In this document: positions 26,344 through 37,999 of the stretch, one piece after another
Layout: each line of letters starts with the position of its first letter
Position numbering within the stretch: position 1 is the stretch's first letter
Assembly: GCA_028583405.1 (NCBI GenBank)
Contig: CM053263.1
Location: 5,499,804 to 5,563,803 of the forward strand
Length of the DNA stretch: 64,000 nucleotides
Source: Pogonophryne albipinna
Taxonomy: Eukaryota; Chordata; Actinopteri; Perciformes; Artedidraconidae
Direction of reading: 5' to 3'
Translations under genes and position numbers: made by a program
Notes under the pieces: generated by a model
Told to the model about the DNA's origin: nothing
The model's input: the letters and a program-made list of their open reading frames with translations, nothing else
Databases searched by the model: none

Positions 26344-28816
26344 TTCTTCTTGATGACCAATTTTCTGTTGTTATTTGTGATTTTTATGCTAACTACTGCA
26401 TATCAAAGCAGATTGCAGGGCCATGGACATTTTCTACAGATGCCAACTTTTGGTCAAGTCTATAGTATACAGTTCTGCAGTGAATAGGAACCAGAAAAAA
26501 GCATAATGTGGGCAACAAGGGGGAGCCTAAGATCATAAGAAAATTGAAGCATCAAGTACAAATCTGTTCTAGGAGTCAAATATGTCACATGTTTGTTGAA
26601 TGTTATTTCCTATCTCTGTCTGATATACATTGTCCCACAAATTCAGGATATCAGGATAAATGACCATTAGCCCTTGTCTTTATCTTTCCCCTCTATCTGG
26701 GCCACACACGTTTATAGAATGAGACGTCTAGACATCTTTTCACAATCCGTTCCTAGTTCCCTTGGCTGTCACATTACAAACTATGAGGTCCTCACAGTGC
26801 TATGTTTTTATTTAGCTCCTTATATCCCCATGTTATCGCAGATCCTTAACAGGCAACTGAAATGCTAAATGGACACGGCCATGCACATTTAGGTTGCTAT
26901 AAAAGGTTAATGAGACAAATTAACTGTTGTTGTTTGGGGTGGAACAACTTGATGGTAAAGTTAGTTCTGATTCTGTATTAGAGGCCAAGTTCAAGTTTGG
27001 TTGAAGAGACAAGAGCTAATACAACTGAACATAAACCTTCAAGAATGAGCCCATAACTGTTGTTAAGCAACACTAAGACTGCATACTTGATCTTTTTGGC
27101 ACTTACCATCTCTTTTTTTTTTTTTTTTTAAAGACTCTTCCTTCATCCACCTCCTACATGGACATCCGGCCCTTAACTTTCCCTTTCATGCCAGCTAACC
27201 TGCCTCCTCGCTCACTTCAAATAGCCTTCCTTGTTGTTTGTCCAGCTTCATTCAGCATGTCTTTCTCCAATGATTTATACAAACACACATATAAAACCTT
27301 GATGATGTTATCAATCAACATAAGGACAACATGTTTCCTTGTAATCTGTTTGCATCCAATAGAAAATGTTCATAAAGTGTACTGACTCATTAAGGAAGCT
27401 GTTAAATGTCACCAGTTTGAGTGTCATTTGGCGGTGGCTAGGTAGTATATAGTATTTTTTTTTTAATCAGAGTTTTTCCACTAAAAGCATCCGTTTTATC
27501 TTGAAAACCTTGTTGGCCTTTGAACAAAAACAATGAACTGAAAGACACTGAATCGCTACATAGAATTAGGGGAAATGCAGAGTTTGGGGATCACTTTCTA
27601 CTCCTTTTGAATAACACCTAGCTTTTTGAACCATTGTTCTTATTAAAAATACAGAATAAAGTGCAGCTCTAGCTCAATGTTTCATTTTGGATTCCAACAA
27701 GCTACTTTTTCGAGTCAAAAAGCCTCTGCAGCTGATGGAAATTCTCTCAGAATCATAATTTAGGGCATTGTTTGCCATAATCCCCTTCTGCAATGAGGAT
27801 AAAGATCGGTTCTGTCAGCTATTTAGCATTGCTGCAGAAATTACCATACTACTATGAGTCTTCCTTCTCATTTTCAGTCACTTTCCGAAATGTGTTAGTT
27901 TCCCATCAGTGAAACTGTCAGCACAAGAACAAAGATACAATGCGGTTTCATATTTGTGCATCAAACAAGCTGAGTGAGAAATGGAAAATTATCAAATTAA
28001 ATGTGCTCATTTCATTCTCACAGTTCAGAAGCAGCTGAAGAGGTGTCACCTCAATGCCCCCGTTTGTGGTAAATGTGTCATCTCCCCTCTTGATTCCTTT
28101 GGAGTGATACTACTGCACAATCTTTTGCTTGTTTTCTATTATTTCCCTTCCTCACTGACAGCTAGTTTGCATTGTGTAGCATCATCAGCTTCTCATGAAT
28201 AGACAAGTATTGTTCGCGGGGACATTTCCATGCCAAAATAAAAGGGATTAATCAAAGAATGACACACAGAAACACAAAGAAAAAGGCACCAGTGCACATA
28301 AATAGACACACACACACACACACGCTTGTTCAAACAAACAAACTGAACTTCATTACTTTGTCGGAGTGCAGTCGAAATGCTCCCATACATCTAGAGCAAA
28401 AGCCTAATGGCTCTGAGCCTCTGCAGGGAATCAAGACGTCCCTTAACACAGACGCTATTGGTTTAACCACAACAGCTGACCTTGAGGGAACTGACCTGGG
28501 CCTCAGACAAATGAGTCACTGCACTGTGTTTCTGTTGGGAGCTGCTATTAAATAGATCTGCTTACCAGGTGCTGAGGGATAGAGGCTGCAAATGTGTGTG
28601 TCTTTGCAGGACAGGAACACATGTTCACGCTGCACTTTGCTCAGAACAATCCCTGATGGCTGTCGAGCTCTTTTCATCTGAGCCTGACAGTGAAAGATGG
28701 GGAGGCCAGCATAAAACAGAGAGGAGGCAGATGAAGAGGGGAAAAAGGAGAGTTTTCAAAGAAGTCCTACAACACATATCAGTATGGGGGTATTTATAGT
28801 CCCTCTCTGTCGCCCC

Positions 28817-29786
28817 TCCAACCTTGAGAGTCATTGAGCAAAGTCTGAATGCCTCTGAGCAGAATATCAAATGATTGGAGGAAGCAAAACAACGGTGAAG
28901 CTCGCTCTTCCATCACCGTTATTACCTGCTCTACCATCACACTGCCGCTGCTTTCCTCTCCTCGAGTGGCTCTCAGACACAAGACAGACAGGAACCCAAC
29001 TTCTACAAGGACTCTACTCCCAAAACCCCGTTGTGCAGCCTTTCACACACATAGAAACTGCCCAGAATATGAGCTGAATTAATGTGAGATGCTTTTTTAT
29101 TTCTATTCAGATCAATAAAGGTTAGACCCTTTTATGGCATGGCTATTTCACCTATTTTGTATAGCATTGTAAATGTGCATACATAAACATTTCAGATTTA
29201 GAAGTATTTATGTAGTCAATCATAAGTGGGGCGATGCTAACCCTATTATGTAGTCTGAAATTGTTAGCACAACAATTGGTTATTTGAGGTATACTGTGTT
29301 GTTTTTGTTAAGTATAATTAATACTTGAATAAACTATAAACCTTTTCCAATACATAAATATTAATTTACTATTTTTGATGCGCCACCTTGGATGTTTGAA
29401 TCATATTTCATAGATATATTATATCTTTACTCTCTCAAACTAAAAAGGGAATAAGCTAAGGAAAGCTAATTGTGTTAGTTAGCTAGTTCAGTCATTAACA
29501 TTGTCAGTTACTGGTTAATATGAACTATTCTCTATAGGAAATTAGGTCAAATGGTGTTAAATAACAGATACATTAGCTAGGCTTACTTTAAATGAGAAAA
29601 AAGCTGGTGGAATTGACTCCAGAAGTGCAAACACAAACAATATTTCTGTTGATGGTTGCATGTTTAGAGGAGAAAGATATGCTGTGATAAACTGTGTTTA
29701 GTATTTCAAATCCAGTGTTTTGTTTTCCACACAGTTTATTCAAGGTTTCCTTTTCTTACAAATATTGGAGTAGGCAGTGCGAGCAG
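28817..29786. other. Unique non-coding stretch after the duplication
   Basis: This sequence follows directly from the second copy and is absent after the first one because the gap intervenes. It is AT-rich and no element or gene is recognised. Confidence 0.5.
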
Positions 29787-30272
29787 CTTTGGATGTTGGT
29801 TGACAGACTGACTGTTGGCAGAGTCTCAGTGGCTAGGCAGGAGAACATGTCACATATCACTGGTCTGTTTCAGGGTACGGTGCTCTCACTGGCACAAACA
29901 TGCATTAGAAATGAAGCTCAGGCTTGACCAACATGTCTGCAAAACCCACACAAACTCAGAGACAGGTAACACGCCGCTAGAGGTCTCTCAGTATGAGCGA
30001 GGCGTTGCACTGTGGAGAGCTCATTTCTTTCAAGCGGACCCCGGGGAGAGGGAGTGGATAGAGGAGAGGAGAGGACAGGGCGGCTCTCTGGAAGTGGAGC
30101 TCTCTGACAGAAGAACAAGGACAGCAATCGTGAGCGGAGCCTCTAATGCCCTCCAGACCAACAATACCTTTAAGGTTCTAACAACGCTGCGAGGTGCAGC
30201 AGAGTCAAACACCTCCAAGGGGTTCACTGAATATTTCCTGTTCAAAGTAGACATTTCCACCACAAAGGAAGT
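29787..30272. repeat. Dispersed repeat of unknown family, member A
   Basis: About 150 bases from 29814 match 43099-43255 closely, including GGAGAACATGTC and ACCAACATGTCTGCAAAACC. Similarity then continues patchily (for example GCGGACCCCGGGGAG) with several indels. The upstream edge also matches except for a 19-bp insertion here, bounded by GTTGG on both sides. There are no terminal repeats, tRNA-like head, tail or target duplication. A 156-codon ORF spans it, but the frame is not kept in member B, so coding is doubtful. Confidence 0.75.
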
Positions 30273-30360
30273 GTTTCCTGTGTAGAATAATTTCCACTGA
30301 ATGTGAATGTCAAAAATAATAGGGATGTGGGACCTTTTTAAGGAAGCATGACATTCAACA

Positions 30361-30515
30361 ATTTCATTTGGCAGATGATTTTATACAAAGCGGCTTCATG
30401 ACTGAGACATGCATACAAGAGCAATTCAGTTAAGTATTTTGCCCAGGGGCACTTCATCATATTGAAAGCAAGGCCTGGGAATGGAACCATTGACCCCTTT
30501 GATTGGTAGATGCCC
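30361..30515 (-). mobile_element. Degraded SINE/LINE tail fragment, minus strand
   Basis: Read on the minus strand it has a B-box-like GGTTCCATTCC, a body with AAGTGCCCCTGGGCAAAATA and a tail GCTTTGTATAAAATCATCTG. These are worn versions of motifs in the tRNA-derived SINEs elsewhere in the window, but it belongs to a different subfamily. Confidence 0.6.
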
Positions 30516-30789
30516 ATTTGGCAACAAAAAAAAAATGGTTAGGTTCAGAGATAATCAAATTAATCTGGAAAAAAAGCCCTATTTTTGTACATTTAGAGTA
30601 AATATACACACTGTAGATACATTTATACATACAATTACATTCTGGATTACAATCATTCATACTGTTGAACGGAAAGGAATCGATGCCTTCATGACCAGGC
30701 TTGACACGGCGATATTGAGCCAATAGTAATGTCAAACACAGAGCTCTCTGTTTCCTCTGCATTGTATTACATAATGACAGCTGGCGTCG

Positions 30790-30866
30790 TTATTCATTTA
30801 CTTTCTGATGCACCGTGTTGCTTGTTTCCCACTCATCAGTTCAACACATTTACCTCAACCGGAGCA
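30790..30866 (+). repeat. 77-bp inverted repeat, left arm
   Basis: This arm is the reverse complement of 32751-32827 with one mismatch in 77 bases (C/T at the CACTCATCAG position). Similarity stops sharply at both edges. No known element is recognised. Confidence 0.9.
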
Positions 30867-32750
30867 GTAGTATCTGTGCTACTGTGGGGTCAAAGCCTGG
30901 ATTTTAATTGGAGACTGAATTAAGGACCATTCCTATCATAATGAGCTTCACTTTGCAAGGGAAAAGGAGGGATAGTGAATATTTTTTGAATGTCATAGGG
31001 GGGAATTTTACTGGCTGAATTATGGAGAACATAACGCATATGGAAGAGTTACGGCTGGGCTTTAGTCCTAGGGCATGATCACAGGTATGCTCCCATAATA
31101 GAATGTCCAAAAATCTCAGAATTGACTGTTATTCATCCCCTGAAAACTGAGATGCTTTTTTTCTGTGTTCATTATAAGCTATTCAGGCAGGAAGTTGTAG
31201 AGAAACCTTTTTTTTCTGTGAGCGGATCTGTTCTTTGATGTTACGAAGCAAAAGGCTGAAGAGAGAGTGTTTGTTTAATGGAAATCCACAAGAAGAAGAA
31301 AAGAAGAGGACGCAATGCAAACAGAGGAAACACATGTTGGCATTATGAAGACATCTGTCACTGCAATTGAGTCAGCTGTTAATTGATATGGTGCCCTATC
31401 ACTATTAATTGTTTAAAAAGATAAATGAATAATAATATAATGTAAAATAATAACTTGATTAAAAAAGGTTCATACATCAATGTAACCCACTTTTAATACA
31501 AGAGTCCTATTTAATTAGATGAATAACTATTGCTATAACTTTCCCCTGCTTCAAGACCTTTTGCTAAGCTAAGCTAACCATCCATTAGCTTTACATTTTG
31601 TGATTCTGAAAAGTCTAAAAATAATAAGTGTGTGTGTGTGAGAGGAAGACACAGAGAGACAAACAATGACAGTGTGTGTGGGCTCATCAAAGAACAGCAG
31701 CGGGTTGAATCAACTCAAGGGAGCCATGGAGAGCAGCAGACATTCATTATTAGCTTCTCTGCTCGCGCACACACACATTTGCAAATATACACAATGTACG
31801 CAACGTATGCCCCTCCTGCCCATCCTGTCGTCTTAGCAGAAATCCTCACGGACCCTACAGAGTCCTGTTCAGTCAGTCAGCAGTCTACATCACTATGGCA
31901 ATGGCCTCAATTCATCCTCAGTGTGGGTACGTGCATGTATACTGTGTGTATTGTCTGTGTGCATGTGTCTGTAAATCATGAAAAGAAAGTAAAATAATGA
32001 TTGTCTTTGATTTGCATTCCTCTAAAAAAATATATATATATTTTGTTGGCTGTTGCTTACGACCAAATGGCCCATTTAGGTGTGTTTGGGTAATGTAGTG
32101 TAGTTTCATCCTGGTGAAAAGAAAGCCCTTGAAGATTCTGAAAACACCACCAGAACACCAATAAGTGGCTTTATTAAAGGTTTTATTAAAGGTATTAAAG
32201 CTTTGAGCTGTGATTCAATGTTAGTAGTTGATGAGAAGTACTAACTTGGGCTATGACAATTCTAACTAAATGTAATACAGAACACTGTCGGTATTAAAAC
32301 AAGCTATTGATACTGTTGTTTCTGCAGTGAACAAATTGAGTGTGTATCTGTATGTACACTGTGTAGGGTCCTGTTTATTTAACAGTGCTGCTGCAGCTTT
32401 GATCCTGTGATCCCATTAAACAAACACAAGTAACAACAGACTCTCATTGACACCTAAGGGCTGGGTTATCTGTGTGTGTTAACAGCATCGATATTGATTG
32501 CAACTGTAATACATATTAACAATTCCAACATGCACTCCTCGGCAGTGAAAATGCCACTCGTTGTCCAATTAGTTTACTTAAAAACATTTATAAAAGCGCT
32601 CTGAAAGGTTACACGGAGCTTGATCTAAAAGCTCTCTGACAGAGAGCATATTAAAGACTATTTCACGCTGAGCTCGGCTTTTATCAGACAGAACACAGTG
32701 AGGCGTGTGTAGGATGATACGTTAGAACCTCATAACAGGTGTTGAGACAT

Positions 32751-32827
32751 TGCTCCGGTTGAGGTAAATGTGTTGAACTGATAAGTGGGAAACAAGCAAC
32801 ACGGTGCATCAGAAAGTAAATGAATAA
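32751..32827 (-). repeat. 77-bp inverted repeat, right arm
   Basis: This is the partner of 30790-30866 in inverted orientation, 1884 bp away. The outer edge lies at GAATAA on this side. No target duplication is seen outside the pair. Confidence 0.9.
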
Positions 32828-33325
32828 ATATGGTATAACATTAGCATTTCAAATTACATTATAAGCCTTAAATGTGGATTGTTAGAGATTGGAAATTAAT
32901 CATGATGACCAAGTTGAAGTAACATGAAGAATAAGAATGAATCAAAAAGCAGCTCCTCCAAGTTGTCATATTTCAGCATAATGAGCCCTTATTTTCTGAA
33001 GATATATTTCCCTACGTATGGCGGCAGGATCCTAATTTGGTTTTGAGTGCAGTGCTTCTGCCTTTTTGATTGTATTGAGCATGTTTATCTTAGAAACCTG
33101 AAACTCAGCGGAGAGGTGAGCAATTACTGTCTTTTAGTCTGGGAGACGTTACGTGACATTTAGTTCTATTTTATATCTACTATTAGGACATCATGACTCA
33201 TCTTTAACAGCAGAGAGAGGCGGTGGTGGTTTGGGGGCGGCCATATGAGGGAACCTGAGCTGTGTGAGGGCTAAGGATCTGTTAGCTTGCTCTCCAGGAC
33301 TGATTTGACTCTGTTACTGGAGATG

Positions 33326-33348
33326 ATGTGTCAAGTTACTTGACACAT
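33326..33348. repeat. Perfect 23-bp palindrome
   Basis: The arms ATGTGTCAAGT and ACTTGACACAT flank a single T and are exact reverse complements. It could be a dimeric protein site or chance; nothing nearby decides. Confidence 0.6.
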
Positions 33349-34721
33349 GATGGAAGTGATGGAAAGAAGTTGCACAAGCTGCTTCTCCACTACAAGGAGG
33401 TCAGGGGCTTAGTATCATTTTGGTTCACTGGAACGCCCATTTTTTCCTATAATTTAGATGTATCAAAACATCAAACAATTGTAAACAAATGAATGAGATA
33501 AAAGAAAACAAGAAAATAGGTCGCTCATTAAAAGCTAGACTGTAAGTCTTTGAGTTGAGCACAATTTAGGATCTGAAAACCTTGACTTTATGACTTTTGA
33601 TCCTTTGCAGTTGTGGCAAGATCTCTAAGGGGAGAAACAACCTAACTACTTCCAATCTATTTCCAATCAAAGTCACCACAATAGCCCCATGTTACTAGCA
33701 AAGCTCAGCCCTTTAACACTAAGCCTCACTTACTTTTGGTCAAAAGTGTTCTGCAAAGCCTTATGTGTTTGTTTTGTCTTGTGCAGTTCTAAGATGTATC
33801 TGATCCTTGAAGCAAACAAGATCATCTAAATGTCTTTAAAGATGTTTGGCATATTAGCACGACAACCATAAAATGCACTTTTCCTTGTAAGCTCCAGCTG
33901 ACAAATAGACCTTGAAATGAGTGTAATAATCTAATGCAAATGGTGCTTGACAAGAACATCATCTTTGATAAATAAGATTTTATCAACCTCGAAGAAGAGG
34001 TGGTTAAGTGATGCACTTTTTTTCATCGTTCAGTGTTGTAGAAGCGGAAGAAATTTTCTCGCATTGAAATGTGAACGTAGTCTTAACCTTGGTGCTATAC
34101 AGAAGGTGTGTGTTCCCCAGAACTCATTATAAGGTGTGTAATCTCCAAACCCAGCTTCTTGTCAAGTAGGTAGCTCTACAAGATGAGAATGAAAATGAAT
34201 GGAAGAATAAAAGAAGCCTTCTGTTCGTCCAAATTGAACATAATAGCGTTATACCACCTGTGCTCTCGGTGTAAATCATCCTTTTCCATTACGTGTCTAA
34301 ATAACATGACCGATGCCGCTGCTAAAGGTAGCCAAATAAAAAGTCTTGTTCCATCTGCGACTTTATCGATTGCTGGTCCTTGGGAAGACATTTGTTTTCT
34401 GCGGCAGGTGGTCCGGATAGGTAATGTGCACTTTGATAATCGTTACGCTGATGCCGAATTACGGAGCAGGAATGAGTTTATGTCCTGAAAAACCTCTGCA
34501 GGACCAGTGCTGACATCACGTCTGTCTCCATGGCGATGAGGAGAGGAACGTAGGCTGCTGGTGTCTGGAAGCAGGCCGTGCAAGGGGAGGAAGAGAGACT
34601 GAGACGGGGAGAGACACACACAGAGAAAGAGAGTGTCGGAAATCCTCTAGGAGAGGCGTGAAGGAACATAGTGTCAGGAAGCTACCGGCTCAGAATACTA
34701 ATATCTGAGGCCATAGATGGA

Positions 34722-34743
34722 CACACACACACACACACACACA
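34722..34743. repeat. AC dinucleotide array
   Basis: About eleven CA units in an otherwise unique stretch. Confidence 0.9.
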
Positions 34744-35943
34744 CCAGTCAATGGTGCACCCGCTACCGAGGTGTCTCTCTCAGTTTTGTCAACAGTCAGC
34801 CGGTAACAAGTGAAAAATAGCCTTTGAGCAGAAATGTCACAGGAGCCCCCGGTGACATTAAAGCCTATTGGACTAAAGCTTTAGACTGCTCCCTGCACTG
34901 AGAGGAAGGGGGGACAGAGGGGCAGGGGACAGACACACAGATGATAACCTCTTGACATATGTCTCTAAAGAGTATTTCAATTGCACACCTTGATATAAAG
35001 GTGATAAGGGAGGCTGTGTTTATTTAGTTTGAGCCTCAAAACTTTATTTTCAGATTCCTTTTTTCACCCTCAGGCTTTAAACTAATCATGAACAACCTGA
35101 AAACAAGAGGCTACGCTCTTTGTTAGTGGAAGTAAGCACACTATTAACAAGATCTTTTTAATATAAAAGCTGTCTCATCTTTGCAGAAAAGTGCATTTAA
35201 TTTTTAAGGGGCCTCTCCTTGAGACTCAAATCATATTATTGAAAGTGACAGCAGCCCTGGCTTGCAAAAATAACCTCCTGATGATGATGTGTTGGCTGTG
35301 AGAGAAGCTACAGGAGGGCTTAGGAAGTGTCCTCACATGGAAAGCAAAGGCTGCTCTAAATCTGTTTTCAGAAGATGGACATCTTTCCTGTGAGTATCAG
35401 ATGATCCGATCCGGAATTATTTTTCTATTTCCCTCAGAACCAGCGCACAATATTATTAACGTGGTACAACCTTTGCTCTAGCTGTAAACGTCAATATCTA
35501 TAAGCATAAAGTTGGAATAAAAATTGTTACGTTTCTTCACTCCAGTTATGATGTACGCAATATTAAGTTGCTACACCTCGGATATCTATCCATTTGTGAA
35601 GAAACACATGCAAATAGCTAATATAAAGCCAATTCACATGATGTCTTTCTTGTAAAGGACACTCACAATTGTACACACAGATTCGAAAGCCATCTCTACA
35701 TGAACTACTACAGTCAGCCAAATGTGGAAACCGGAGAGGCAATTACTGTTTTGTGGAAAATGTGGAAACTCTTTTACAACCATAATTCATGTAGTTTAAT
35801 GTACTTGCAAAGTTCACTGATGACAGAAGATAAGGAAGTCTGACAACAGGCTTAGGTGATCTGTCCGGAGTGAACAGCGACTGTGATGGATATGTTTTTT
35901 ATGTTTTAATAAAACTACCACTCTGCATTTGCAATGTATTGCC

Positions 35944-36304
35944 TATATCTAGTAGTTGTAGTAGTGGTGTATAGCCTCTAGGCTATACACCACTACTACA
36001 ACTACTAGATATCAGGATATCTAGTAGTTGTAGTAATGGTGTATAGCCTACATCTAGTAGTTGTAGTAGTGGTGTATTGCCTATATCTATTAGGTGTAGT
36101 AATGGTGTATAGCCTATATCTATTAGGTGTAGTAATGGTGTATAGCCTATATCTAGTAGTTGTAGTAATGGTGTATAGCCTATATCTAGTAGTTGTAGTA
36201 ATGGTGTATAGCCTATATCTAGTAGTTGTAGTAATGGTGTATAGCCTATATCTAGTAGTTGTAGTAATGGTGTATAGCCTATATCTAGTAGTTGTAGTAA
36301 TGGG
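35944..36304. repeat. 33-bp minisatellite with one inverted unit
   Basis: Units of 33 bp, consensus beginning TATATCTAGTAGTTGTAGTA, start at 35944 and then at 36016, 36049, 36082, 36115, 36148, 36181, 36214, 36247 and 36280 (partial). Between 35977 and about 36013 one unit lies in the opposite orientation, so the first two form a long head-to-head palindrome. The last five units are nearly identical, which suggests recent expansion. Because 33 is a multiple of three, 11-residue repeats are open on both strands; this is a consequence of unit length and not evidence of a gene. Confidence 0.95.
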
Positions 36305-36884
36305 AACATCTATATGTAATCACCCTGAGCAATCGGAAGGTAAAAAAGGAAAGGAGATGTCTCCCACTTTTAGTTTTTCCCCACATAGGAAGTGAGTGAA
36401 GCTCTGCTGTGAACAGAAGAGCAGCCGGAGAGAAGACTTCAACCAAGGCCATGCCCTACCACACAATTGTAAAATCAAGTGAAAAATAATTCATGAATCC
36501 ATCCAAGTGATTCACATCAGATCTCAAATGTAATGTATTCTTCCTTGGCCCATGCTACATCCTTTTACCAAGTGTCAAGAAAATGTGGCCCTTAGTTTTT
36601 TCTGCTGACAGACCAAACCGAAAACCTCCTCGGCGGGGATAATTATTACATTTGTCAGGTACGTTTTGTGAATAACTGTACGCTCCGTTGGCCTTTTATT
36701 ATTCTACATATCACTTTTGTTTTCCTCCTGGAATCCAAACTCTTCCCCCTCATTTGCAGTTAGATCAGGGTTTATTTAGTCTCAGAGGTGATGAGGGGGT
36801 TTGCAAAACGTAGGAATATGACGTCAATGCTTCCCCTCGATATAGCCCACCAAGCCTTTTTTTCTCTGCTTTGTAATCCACGTT

Positions 36885-36989
<105 letters not shown>

Positions 36990-37626
36990 ACTAGTACCGA
37001 GTCCAACAGTGTCACTTGTATTAAGAACTTGTGGTAACAAATATTTGTATCGATCATCAAATATAGCAGGGGAAAAAAGAGCTGCTGATTTGAAAAAAAA
37101 ACTCGAGAGGGCTGAGTGACCGCAGTGCAGAACCGCTGTATAGTTTAAATCTCGTAACAATGTTGTCCATTTTAGACACGGGCTTATTATATTTACAGCC
37201 CTTAATAACATTCATTTTCTGGGCTCAATGTGTGTCTTGGCCGTTTTCGTTGTGATCGCTAAATTCCCCTAGTTTCCCCTTGTTTATAATATCACCGTTC
37301 CAAGCAAACGAGTGCTTTTTGTTTTGAAATCACTTCCGCGAGTTTCGCGGCCCCCCCCCTCGCTCCAATGACCATTAGACCATTTAGTAAGGTAAAAAGC
37401 AAAAGGGCAAAAACGCCTCTCAGACACTCTTCCGTTTACTTTTTTAATAAAGAAAAACCAAATGGTCCGTAGATACACGGATTCATCTCCCTCCATCATG
37501 TTGATTTGAATCCGAAGTTCTGAACATGAGCCCGCCCCGCTCGACCTTCTGAGCCAATCACAGCGCGATAATGACCTGCCTTCCGTTTCAACCATACTCC
37601 TTCCGTTTCCACTATACTTTCTCTCA

Positions 37627-37742
37627 CACATACATATATTGTCTTCATACATACACACATTCTTCTCTTGCATACATACATTGTCTTCATACATACATAC
37701 ATTCTTCTCTTGCATACATATATTGTCTTCATACATGCATAT
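37627..37742. repeat. 42-bp minisatellite, ~2.7 copies
   Basis: The unit contains CATACATATATTGTCTTCAT followed by an ATTCTTCTCTTG block and is repeated at 42-bp spacing. It is built of shorter CATA words. Confidence 0.8.
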
Positions 37743-37755
37743 ATTATTTATAATA

Positions 37756-37999
37756 TTACATGTAAACATTGAATGAATGTGCATGAGAGCAAAATGTATA
37801 AATATGAGCATTAAAATATATGAATATGAGAACAAAATGCATGAATGTGTGAGTGACAATATATGAATGTGTGCATTGAAATATGATAATATGAGAGCAA
37901 AATGTATGAATGTGTGAGTGTAAATATATAAGTGTGTGAGAGTGAAAATGTATGTATGTGAAAGGAGAATATATGTGTGTAAGAGTGAAAATGTATGTA
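37756..37999. repeat. Degenerate ~22-bp minisatellite, interrupted by the Tc1 element
   Basis: Irregular units of about 22 bp resemble AAAATGTATGAATGTGTGAG. Similar sequence (AAGGAGAATGTATGTGCGTG) continues on the far side of the Tc1 element at 39599-39630. The transposon therefore inserted into this array. Confidence 0.7.

Larger units (their letters stand above)
18919..28816. repeat. Second copy of the ~9.9-kb duplication
   Basis: This is the partner of 1-9906, in direct orientation and 8 bases shorter overall. Unlike the first copy it runs on without a break into unique sequence at 28817, so it is probably the copy properly joined to its right-hand neighbour. Apart from the TTAA MITE and SINE (23785-24365) and a short AC array near 28310, I see no gene or recognisable element in it. 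Confidence 0.9.
30516..35943. other. Long non-coding stretch
   Basis: The stretch contains the inverted 77-bp pair (30790, 32751), a 23-bp palindrome (33326) and an AC array (34722-34743). Otherwise I see only AT-rich unique sequence with short ORFs that lack domains. No promoter or exon can be supported. Confidence 0.5.

Noticed and set aside
1..28816. A genuine recent segmental duplication
   Set aside because: It is possible, but the exact end at an arbitrary gap and the indel-only differences make a contig overlap more likely.
29815..30285. A 156-codon ORF over dispersed repeat A
   Set aside because: Member B breaks the frame with several indels, so nothing indicates coding selection.
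35944..36304. CRISPR-like array
   Set aside because: Units are directly adjacent without unique spacers, and the genome is eukaryotic.
35983..36395. 11-residue repeat proteins on both strands
   Set aside because: The 33-bp unit leaves both strands open by length alone. There is no promoter, no domain outside the array and no reason to prefer a strand.
37284..37859. A 191-codon minus-strand ORF
   Set aside because: Half of it is the 42-bp and 22-bp minisatellites; the rest has no domain.
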